The position numbers were made by a program, and so were the translations under genes. DNA of 64,000 bases from Pseudomonas sp. ADAK18 (GTDB taxonomy: Bacteria; Pseudomonadota; Gammaproteobacteria; Pseudomonadales; Pseudomonadaceae), in contig NZ_CP052859.1 in NCBI RefSeq assembly GCF_012935695.1, forward strand, positions 1,467,001-1,531,000, read 5' to 3'. Positions 57,480 to 64,000 of this stretch are shown here, in pieces; within the stretch, counting starts at the first letter, position 1, and each line of letters begins with the position of its first letter. The notes beneath the pieces are model-generated. The model saw only the letters and a list, made by a program, of their open reading frames with translations, did no database searches and was not told the origin of the DNA.

Positions 57480-58322
57480 ATGCCTTCCTTCGACTTCAAG
57501 CAACTGGATGTCTTCAGCAGTATCGCCCTCAAAGGCAATCCCCTGGCCGTGGTGCTGGGGGCCGATAGCCTGAGCGACCAGCAGATGGCTGACTTCGCCC
57601 AGTGGACCAACCTCAGCGAAACCACCTTCCTGCTCAAACCCCGTGATCCAAAGGCCGACTACCGAGTAAGAATCTTCACCACCCTGCAGGAACTGCCATT
57701 TGCCGGTCATCCTACCCTGGGCAGTTGCCATGCCTGGCTGCAAGCCGGTGGCGAGCCCAGGGGAGAGGAGATCATCCAGGAGTGTGAAATCGGCCTGGTG
57801 CGCATCCGGCGCCAAGGTGATGAACTGGCCTTTATCGCGCCGCCGTTGTTACGTTCAGGCCCGGTGGAGGCCGAGCTGGTAGAGCGGGTCCGGCGAGCAT
57901 TGGCGCTGGAGCCGGGGGCGATTATTCGCAGCCAGTGGGTCGATAACGGCGCGGGCTGGCTGGCGGTGATGTTGGCGGATCGTGAGACGGTTCTGGAACT
58001 GCGCCCGGACTACTCGCAATTGCACGGACTGGCGGTCGGGGTGATCGCCCCGTGGAACCCCGAACGGGACGGTCTGGAGGCGCAGTTTGAAGTCCGCGCG
58101 TTTATTGCCGGCGATGGCGCCCCGGAAGATCCTGCCACCGGCAGCCTCAACGCCGGCGTGGCCCAGTGGTTGCTGGGCGAAGGCTTGGCGCCGAATCGTT
58201 ATGTGGTCAGCCAGGGTACGGCCATGGGCCGCGCCGGGCGAATTCGAGTCGAACGCCAAGGCGAAGAAGTCTGGATTGGCGGTGCGGTCTCGGTCTGCAT
58301 TGACGGGCAACTGACCCTTTAA
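57480..58322 (+). CDS. PhzF family epimerase/isomerase-like protein
   Basis: 280 aa. The family opening is FKQLDVFSSIALKGNPLAVV. The catalytic Glu is in NLSETTFLL, with FTTLQELPFAGHPTLGSCHA and PEDPATGSLNAGVAQWLLGE. PhzF isomerises a phenazine precursor, but stand-alone members of this DapF-fold family act on other small molecules. No phz cluster is present, so the role is unknown. It overlaps the convergent LysE gene by 4 bp. Confidence 0.88.
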   Translation: MPSFDFKQLDVFSSIALKGNPLAVVLGADSLSDQQMADFAQWTNLSETTFLLKPRDPKADYRVRIFTTLQELPFAGHPTLGSCHAWLQAGGEPRGEEIIQECEIGLVRIRRQGDELAFIAPPLLRSGPVEAELVERVRRALALEPGAIIRSQWVDNGAGWLAVMLADRETVLELRPDYSQLHGLAVGVIAPWNPERDGLEAQFEVRAFIAGDGAPEDPATGSLNAGVAQWLLGEGLAPNRYVVSQGTAMGRAGRIRVERQGEEVWIGGAVSVCIDGQLTL

Positions 58323-58939
58323 CGGTTGTTGGCCGCCAGTTTGATGCCAAAACCGATCAGCGCCAGGCTGGCTACGCGGGTGGCAATTTTTCGCGCCAAT
58401 GGAAACATCCTCAGGCGCAAGGCCACAGCGTTGCCTGCCAACACCAGCAGCGCCTGATACAAAAAGCCGATCAACGTGACGTGCACCATCATTGCCACCA
58501 AGGTGCTTGACGGTGAGTCCGGCCGGATAAACAACGGAAAAAATGCCACGAAAAACAGAATCACCTTGGGGTTGGTCAGGCTGACGGCGACGGCTTTGCG
58601 AAAATAGATCCAGCCGGAGCGCTTGGGCTCCAGCCCTGCGGTGTCGTGGCCGACGGGAGTGAACAGCAATTGCAGTCCCATCCAGCACAGGTAGGCTGCA
58701 CCGACCCACTGCAGTGCCATGAACAGCATGGGATTGGCCTTCATCAAGGCCGCCAGGCCCGCTGATGCCGCGAGCATGAAGATCACGTCTCCCAGCACCG
58801 TGCCGAATACCGCGCCGAACCCGGCGCGCACGCCATTGCGCGCCGTCGCGTGCAGAATGGCAAAGGTGCCTGGCCCCGGGATCAATTGAAAGATCAGGAT
58901 GGCGGCGATAAAGCTGCCGTAGTTCTGGATATCAAACAT
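58319..58939 (-). CDS. LysE family amino-acid exporter 1
   Basis: 206 aa, about six membrane segments. LysE/RhtB features: FQLIPGPGTFAILHATARNG, GAVFGTVLGDVIFMLAASAG, AYLCWMGLQLL and NPKVILFFVAFFPLFI. It exports amino acids or homoserine lactone-like compounds; the substrate is not predictable. A related gene follows hemB. Confidence 0.9.
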   Translation of the reverse strand: MFDIQNYGSFIAAILIFQLIPGPGTFAILHATARNGVRAGFGAVFGTVLGDVIFMLAASAGLAALMKANPMLFMALQWVGAAYLCWMGLQLLFTPVGHDTAGLEPKRSGWIYFRKAVAVSLTNPKVILFFVAFFPLFIRPDSPSSTLVAMMVHVTLIGFLYQALLVLAGNAVALRLRMFPLARKIATRVASLALIGFGIKLAANNR

Positions 58940-59131
58940 GGGGAGCGCTCCTTTGCTTTTTTGTCGCCAGTAGCCGGATTTTTATCAAGTCGCGGTGATT
59001 GTTACTGAAACGGAAAGGCACTGTTATGGAGGGGATGTTTGTGCTCCCGGTCAATCCGGGCATAAGCTTTCGCCTTTAAACTATCAGCCTCGTCACCTGC
59101 CTTGTTCTACAGGTCTTTTTCAGGAGCATCA

Positions 59132-60106
59132 ATGTCCAGCCAGTTCCCCGAAGCCCGTCCTCGCCGCCTGCGCCGCTCCCCGGAGCTGCGTGGCCTGTTT
59201 CAGGAAACCGAGTTCACCCTCAACGACCTGGTGCTGCCGATTTTCGTCGAGGAAGAAATCGACGACTTCGTGCCGATCACCAGCATGCCTGGGGTGCTGC
59301 GTATTCCCGAGTCGAAACTGGCCGGTGAAATCGAGCGCTATGCCCGTGCCGGGATCAAGTCGGTGATGACCTTCGGCGTGTCCCATCACCTGGACGCCAG
59401 CGGCAGCGACACCTGGAACGAACGTGGGCTGGTGTCGCGCATGTCGGCGATCTGCAAGGACGCGGTGCCGGAAATGATCGTCATGTCCGATACCTGTTTC
59501 TGTGAATACACCGACCACGGCCACTGCGGCGTGATGCAGGGCGCTGAAGTCGACAACGATCGCACTTTGGTCAACCTTGGCAAGCAAGCAGTGGCGGCGG
59601 CTCGTGCCGGGGCAGATGTGATTGCGCCGTCGGCTGCCATGGACGGACAAGTCCAGGCTATCCGCCGGGCGTTGGATGAGGCTGGTTTCAGCCATATTCC
59701 GATCATGGCGTATTCCACCAAGTTCGCGTCTGCCCTCTATGGTCCGTTCCGCGAAGCTGGCGGCAGCGCGCTCAAGGGCGATCGCAAGAGCTACCAGATG
59801 AACCCGATGAACCGTCGTGAAGCGGTGCGTGAATCGCTGCTGGATGAACAGGAGGGCGCGGATGCGCTGATGGTCAAGCCGGCCGGTGCTTACCTGGACA
59901 TCATTCGCGACATCCGCGAAGCCTCGCGTTTGCCGGTGGCGGCGTATCAGGTCAGCGGTGAATACGCGATGATCAAGTTCGGTGCCCAGGCGGGTGCCAT
60001 TGATGAAGGGCGGATCGTTCGCGAGACATTGGGTTCGATCAAGCGGGCCGGTGCGGACCTGATCTTTACCTACTTCGCGATGGACCTGGCACTGGCCGGG
60101 ATCTGA
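59132..60106 (+). CDS. hemB: Porphobilinogen synthase (5-aminolevulinate dehydratase), zinc type
   Basis: 324 aa from the ATG at 59132 with AGGAGC upstream. The active-site lysines are in [18 protein letters not shown] and [13 protein letters not shown]. The metal site [16 protein letters not shown] has Cys122, Cys124 and Cys132, the triad of zinc-dependent enzymes; overall it looks much like E. coli HemB. P. aeruginosa HemB lacks these cysteines and uses magnesium, so this is a different type and the genome may hold both. It condenses two 5-aminolevulinates to porphobilinogen in haem synthesis. Confidence 0.95.
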   Translation: MSSQFPEARPRRLRRSPELRGLFQETEFTLNDLVLPIFVEEEIDDFVPITSMPGVLRIPESKLAGEIERYARAGIKSVMTFGVSHHLDASGSDTWNERGLVSRMSAICKDAVPEMIVMSDTCFCEYTDHGHCGVMQGAEVDNDRTLVNLGKQAVAAARAGADVIAPSAAMDGQVQAIRRALDEAGFSHIPIMAYSTKFASALYGPFREAGGSALKGDRKSYQMNPMNRREAVRESLLDEQEGADALMVKPAGAYLDIIRDIREASRLPVAAYQVSGEYAMIKFGAQAGAIDEGRIVRETLGSIKRAGADLIFTYFAMDLALAGI

Positions 60107-60143
60107 TAAGACTGACGGGAACCTCGTGGTGATGGGGCTTGTT

Positions 60144-60273
60144 GTGGCGAGGGGGCTTGCCCCCGTTGGGCTGCGTAGCAGCCCCAAGCCAGGCGATATA
60201 GTTCTGTCTGAAGAAATGCGGTGGTGCTATTAGGGCCGCTGCGCAGCCCAGCGCGGGCAAGCCCGCTCGCCAC
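60144..60273. repeat. REPIN 4
   Basis: GTGGCGAGGGGGCTTGCCCC ... GCGGGCAAGCCCGCTCGCCAC. The left unit is of the GGGGGC type and the right of the CGGGC type, a hybrid of the two variants. It separates convergent hemB and the second LysE gene. Confidence 0.9.
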
Positions 60274-60301
60274 AGAAGCGCGATCGCCACAGGCTCTATG
60301 C

Positions 60302-60925
60302 CTAGCGTTGCGCAAACGCCAAATTCAGCCCCAACCCCGCAAACGTCGCGGCAAAGCTGCGGCGCAGCCAGTTCTGTACTCGTGGTGATTCGATCACCGC
60401 GCGGCGGAACACATTGGCCAGCAGGCCGTAGATCACGAACACCGCCAACGTCATCGCCATGAATACGCTGCTCAGCAATAGCATTTGCACGGCGGGTGCG
60501 GTGCTGCCTGGGGTGACGAACTGCGGCAGGAATGCCAGGAAGAAAATCGTCAGCTTCGGGTTGAGGATATTCAGCAGGCAGCCCCTGACCATCAGGCTGC
60601 GGGCGCTGGACACCGTCGGCGTGTCATTCATGGCAAAGGCCGAGCGATCGCGCCAGGTGGCGTAAGCCAGGTACAGCAAGTAGGCGGCACCGGCAAACTT
60701 CAGCGCTTCAAAAGCCAGCGCACTGGTGTGCAACAGGGCGGACAGGCCGAGCACCGATGCCAGCAAATGCGGGACGATTCCGGCGGTACAGCCCAGCGCG
60801 GCAAAAGCACTGGCTCGCTTACCAGCGGTAAGCCCCGTGGAAATGGTGAAGATCACGCCGGTACCGGGGATCAGCACGACGATCAGACAAGTGATGAGAA
60901 AATTCACACTGAGCATGGCATTCAA
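60302..60925 (-). CDS. LysE family amino-acid exporter 2
   Basis: 207 aa from the ATG at 60925, with AAGGAG five bases upstream on this strand. About six membrane segments with LIPGTGVIFTISTGLTAGKR, AAYLLYLAYATWRDRSAF and NPKLTIFFLAFLPQFVTPG. Same family as the gene at 58319 but not a close copy. Substrate unknown. Confidence 0.9.
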   Translation of the reverse strand: MNAMLSVNFLITCLIVVLIPGTGVIFTISTGLTAGKRASAFAALGCTAGIVPHLLASVLGLSALLHTSALAFEALKFAGAAYLLYLAYATWRDRSAFAMNDTPTVSSARSLMVRGCLLNILNPKLTIFFLAFLPQFVTPGSTAPAVQMLLLSSVFMAMTLAVFVIYGLLANVFRRAVIESPRVQNWLRRSFAATFAGLGLNLAFAQR

Positions 60926-61052
60926 ACTCCTTGTTGGAACGGCAGGAGTCCGATCCTGTCACAGTTGCGCTGTGGCTGGCGAGTACAGCAGGTCGGCAAA
61001 CCCGCGTTAGACTTGTCCGCCATGACTGCCCATCGTCGTCCAAGGAAGCCCC

Positions 61053-62138
61053 ATGTCCTCATCCCACCTGATTCTCTGCCTGACTACGCTGCTGGTGCTG
61101 GCCGGTTGCTCCAGCCAAGGCACCCGGCAACAGCCGGAGCGCAGCGAAGCCGAGGTCAAGGCGCAGATTGTGCGGTTGCTACCCGCTAAAGTTGCGGACC
61201 GGTCTGGCTGGGCCCAGGACATCTACACCGCATTCAATGCCCAGAAAATTTACCCCAGCACTGAAAATATCTGCGCGGTACTGGCAGTGACCGAGCAGGA
61301 GTCCACCTATCAGGTCGACCCGCCAGTACCGAACATGGGCAAGATTGCCCAGGACGAAATCCTCCGGCGTGCGGGCAAGGTGCACATTCCGGCCGTGCTG
61401 GTGCGTACCGCGCTGCAATTGCGCTCGCCCACGGGCAAGTCCTACGCCGATCGCTTGAGTGCTGCGCGTACGGAAAAGGACCTGAGCGGGATTTTTGACG
61501 ACTTCATCAGCGTTGTGCCATTGGGGAATACCTTGTTTGGTGGCTTCAACCCGGTGCACACCGCAGGCCCGATGCAAGTCAGTATCGCCTTCGCTGAGAA
61601 GCAGGCTCGGGGTTATCTCTACACAGTTGACGGGACAATTCGTCGGGAAGTCTTCACCCGGCGTGGCGGTATGTATTTCGGCATTGCTCACTTGCTGGGC
61701 TATCCGGTGAACTACGACCAGCCGCTGTACCGCTTCGCCGACTTCAACGCCGGCTGGTACGCCAGCCGCAATGCTGCGTTCCAGGCGGCCGTGAACCGCG
61801 TCTCGGGGAAGTCACTGGCGTTGGATGGGGATCTGATCCGCTACGGCTCAATCTTGCCCGGCACGACCGAACTGGCGGTGCGTTCGTTGGGCAAGTCCCT
61901 GGATATGCGGAACACCAGCATCCGCAGTCAGTTGGAGCAGGGCGACCGCCTGGATTTTGAAGAAACCACCCTCTATCAACGAGTCTTTGCCCTGGCCGAG
62001 AAGGCCGAGGGCAAGCCATTGCCTAGGGCGATCTTGCCGGGCATCGTGCTGAAAAGCCCGAAGATCACCCGTAACCTGACCACGGCCTGGTTCGCCAAGC
62101 GGGTGGATGAGCGCTATCAGCGGTGCATGAAGCGTTAG
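61053..62138 (+). CDS. DUF1615 lipoprotein
   Basis: 361 aa. A lipoprotein signal (LILCLTTLLVLAGCSSQGTR, Cys at residue 16) precedes a DUF1615 domain: ICAVLAVTEQESTYQVDPPV, PNMGKIAQDEILRRAGKV and TAGPMQVSIAFAEKQARGYL. The glutamate in VTEQES and the fold suggest a lysozyme-like peptidoglycan role, not proven. It ends overlapping the next gene on the other strand by 4 bp. Confidence 0.87.
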   Translation: MSSSHLILCLTTLLVLAGCSSQGTRQQPERSEAEVKAQIVRLLPAKVADRSGWAQDIYTAFNAQKIYPSTENICAVLAVTEQESTYQVDPPVPNMGKIAQDEILRRAGKVHIPAVLVRTALQLRSPTGKSYADRLSAARTEKDLSGIFDDFISVVPLGNTLFGGFNPVHTAGPMQVSIAFAEKQARGYLYTVDGTIRREVFTRRGGMYFGIAHLLGYPVNYDQPLYRFADFNAGWYASRNAAFQAAVNRVSGKSLALDGDLIRYGSILPGTTELAVRSLGKSLDMRNTSIRSQLEQGDRLDFEETTLYQRVFALAEKAEGKPLPRAILPGIVLKSPKITRNLTTAWFAKRVDERYQRCMKR

Positions 62139-62929
62139 GTGCGACGCTTGACGAACTTGCGCCACAACCAGACCCACAACCACAACACCGGGAAGGCCAG
62201 GATCACGAACGGCAACACATAGCTGACCCGTTCCAGGGCATCGGCGGTGCCGTTCACCAGGTTGTCCCCCAGGTTGCTGAACATCCGGCTGAAGCGTGAC
62301 TGCTGCTGCGAACCGTCGGAGGCCCGGAAGTTCAGGGTCACGCGGTTGGTGTCCAGGCGCCGCTGCTGGCCGGCGGCGGCCTGGGCCAGCTCCTGCAAGT
62401 CGTTCTCGATGCTCGCTTGTTCCTTGCTCAAGGTGATCAGGTCACCCACGGTGATGTCCTTGCGCTTGGCCAGCTCATCCAGGCGCTGTTGCTGCGCCAG
62501 CAAGCGTTCCTGACGGCGGCGAACGTCGGCCACAGCGTCGGCCAGGTCCTCGGCGGTGGTGATGCGCTGGCCCAGTTTCCCACCTTCGGCCGCCATGGCC
62601 ACCATCGGTTCGACACCGGTGGGTGCGATGCGCAAGACAATCTCGCCACCGCTGCTGTCCTCCTTGATGCCCAGGATATTGCAGGCGCCAAAGCGCGCCG
62701 ATTCGCAAGCCTCGCGTGTCGCCTGCATGCGTGGCGCCAGCAGCGCGGCGGGCAGGGACAGGTTCAACTCGTGCTCATAGGCTAACTGCGCACCGGCCCG
62801 GCCTTGTTCGCCACTGATTACTGTGGCTTCGGAATGGGTCTTGGGCGAGCAACCGCCAAGGGCCAGGCCGGCGAACAGGATCAGTACGGTGTTGCGGAGC
62901 AGGGAGGGATTGCCGTCCAGGTGGCGCAT
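62135..62929 (-). CDS. DUF4349 lipoprotein with C-terminal membrane segment
   Basis: 264 aa. The lipobox is LALGGCSPK. A DUF4349 domain follows with a coiled coil in the middle (RRRQERLLAQQQRLDELAKR ... LSKEQASIENDLQELAQAA), then VTLNFRASDG. It ends in one membrane segment (VSYVLPFVILAFPVLWLWVW) with basic residues after it. Role unknown. Confidence 0.87.
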   Translation of the reverse strand: MRHLDGNPSLLRNTVLILFAGLALGGCSPKTHSEATVISGEQGRAGAQLAYEHELNLSLPAALLAPRMQATREACESARFGACNILGIKEDSSGGEIVLRIAPTGVEPMVAMAAEGGKLGQRITTAEDLADAVADVRRRQERLLAQQQRLDELAKRKDITVGDLITLSKEQASIENDLQELAQAAAGQQRRLDTNRVTLNFRASDGSQQQSRFSRMFSNLGDNLVNGTADALERVSYVLPFVILAFPVLWLWVWLWRKFVKRRT

Positions 62930-63086
62930 TGCGGTTCCTTGGGGAATAAGCAGGAGGTCGAAGGCGATTAAAGCGGTTCTTGGGGATTAACGCAAAGTAT
63001 CGCCGGGGATTTGCGGGGCTGATCTTGATAGCTGCGATAGGCACGCCGAGTTACACCTCAAGCCAGACTCCCAAGAGGAACTCGTC

Positions 63087-63500
63087 ATGATCACTATTCC
63101 TGAAGGTTTCATCCCTCTAGCCCGCAGCAGCCCGCTGTTGGACCTGCTTGGTCCGGTGTATTGCCGGGGCGAAGGCCTGCAACTGGAAATCGGCCTGCGT
63201 GCCGACCCGCGTCACGCCAATGGGCGCGGCACAGTACATGGTGGTGTGTTGGCAACCCTGGCGGATATCGGCATGGGTTACGCCATGGCGTTTTCCAGCG
63301 AGCCGCCGCTGGCACTGATTACGGCGAGCATGACCCTGGACTATATGGGCGCCGTGCAGGTGGGAGAGTGGATCGAGGTGCGGCTGGATAACCACAAGCG
63401 TGGCCGGCAGATGGCGTTTGCTACAGTCAGCTTGCAGGTGGGGGAGAAGGTGGTAGTGCGGGCGAGTGCGGTGTTTGCGGTGCCGCAGGTCCAGGGCTGA
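63087..63500 (+). CDS. PaaI family hotdog thioesterase
   Basis: 137 aa with AGAGGAACTCGTC before the ATG. Hotdog fold signature GRGTVHGGVLATLADIGMGY, then LITASMTLDYMGAVQVGEWI. The HGG with a downstream acidic residue fits acyl-CoA thioesterases of the PaaI/YbgC kind. Substrate chain unknown. Confidence 0.9.
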   Translation: MITIPEGFIPLARSSPLLDLLGPVYCRGEGLQLEIGLRADPRHANGRGTVHGGVLATLADIGMGYAMAFSSEPPLALITASMTLDYMGAVQVGEWIEVRLDNHKRGRQMAFATVSLQVGEKVVVRASAVFAVPQVQG

Positions 63501-63527
63501 TCACGATTTTTTGACCAAGCAAGACCT

Positions 63528-63657
63528 GTGGCGAGCGGGCTTGCCCGCGTTGGGCTGCGAAGCGGCCCTAAAACCTGACACCTCAATCGGTCTGAAAAAA
63601 TGCGGTGTCTGTATTGGGGCTGCTTCGCAGTCCAACGCGGGCTTGCCCGCTCGTCAC
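63528..63657. repeat. REPIN 5
   Basis: GTGGCGAGCGGGCTTGCCCG ... CGCGGGCTTGCCCGCTCGTCAC. The right unit differs from the others (GGGCTTGCCCG rather than GGGCAAGCCCG, and CGTCAC end), so this copy is degenerating. It lies between the thioesterase and thiolase genes. Confidence 0.88.
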
Positions 63658-63689
63658 AGTCGGGCCTGTTCTGTGTTGCTCGCTACAAG

Positions 63690-64000
63690 TCAGCTGCGTT
63701 CGAGCGCCAATGCCACACCCTGACCGCCACCGATGCACAAGGTCGCCAGACCTTTCTTGGCATCACGCTTGATCATTTCGTGAAGCAGGGTCACCAGCAC
63801 TCGGCAACCTGACGCACCGATCGGGTGACCGATGGCAATCGCGCCGCCGTTGACGTTGACCTTGGCCGCATCCCACTCCAGTTCCTTGCCCACTGCCAGC
63901 GACTGCGCGGCAAAGGCTTCGTTGGCTTCGATCAGGTCCAGGTCATCCAGTTTCCAGCCGGCCTTGTCCAGGCAACGACGGGTGGCCGAGACCGGGCCAA
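63690..64000 (-). CDS. Acetyl-CoA acetyltransferase (thiolase), C-terminal part; 5' end outside window
   Basis: Only the last about 102 residues are present; the frame stays open to the right edge ([20 protein letters not shown], then [15 protein letters not shown]). Thiolase C-terminal motifs are [19 protein letters not shown] (catalytic His in GHP) and [14 protein letters not shown] (catalytic Cys). It would condense or split acetyl-CoA units in fatty-acid, ketone or polyhydroxyalkanoate metabolism; the family member (atoB/phaA type) cannot be fixed from this part. Confidence 0.93.
   Translation of the reverse strand, partial: GPVSATRRCLDKAGWKLDDLDLIEANEAFAAQSLAVGKELEWDAAKVNVNGGAIAIGHPIGASGCRVLVTLLHEMIKRDAKKGLATLCIGGGQGVALALERS

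Overview
The window is chromosomal DNA of a fluorescent-group Pseudomonas. The evidence is the gene content and order (bqsPQRS / tlpQ-like / antiporter / ctpM-like, selD-selU, nhaR-like, sstT, hemB), FecIR-type signalling, and five paired REP elements (REPINs) of the GTGGCGAGsGGGCTTGCC type. About 60 protein genes are supported. No rRNA, tRNA, CRISPR array or insertion sequence was seen.

Layout. 1-3.1 kb: a PLP-enzyme / RpiR regulator / polysaccharide-deacetylase-like cluster of unknown pathway, cut by the left edge. 3.3-7.4 kb: an ECF sigma factor, its FecR-type regulator and a FecA-type TonB receptor, closed by a terminator. 7.4-10.2 kb: three genes, each preceded by a match to the hrp box (GGAACC-N15/16-CCACNNA) read by the type III secretion sigma factor HrpL. 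Two of them share a repeat unit with EF-hand-like loops; the third gene is split by a one-base frameshift in an A run. These look like an orphan cluster of type III secretion substrates and are the most unusual part of the window. 10.2-11.4 kb: an MFS transporter, then a gene-free stretch with a 78-nt hairpin.

11.7-20.8 kb: a complete non-phosphorylating L-fucose pathway (FucP importer, mutarotase, fucose dehydrogenase, lactonase, fuconate dehydratase, ketodeoxyfuconate dehydrogenase, diketo-deoxyfuconate hydrolase). It is divergent from an FCD-family GntR regulator, with two identical palindromic operators between them. The regulator is coupled to a DapF-like protein in which both catalytic cysteines are serine. 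21-26.9 kb: an orphan type VI secretion module (VgrG, DUF4123 chaperone, lipoprotein, class 3 lipase effector).

26.9-30.1 kb: cytosine deaminase, its permease and a Nudix hydrolase. 30.3-31.9 kb: queD and a patatin-like protein. 32-40.3 kb: the bqsPQRS metal-responsive two-component operon with a candidate BqsR box, followed by two chemoreceptors flanking a transporter, in the order of P. aeruginosa PA2659-PA2652. 40.4-64 kb: mostly core genes, namely tRNA modification (trhP, selD-selU), transporters, small exported proteins, a shikimate-dehydrogenase-like enzyme, a TerC protein, a zinc-type hemB, two LysE exporters, lipoproteins, a thioesterase and the end of a thiolase. All five REPINs lie in this last part, and none were seen in the accessory-looking left part.
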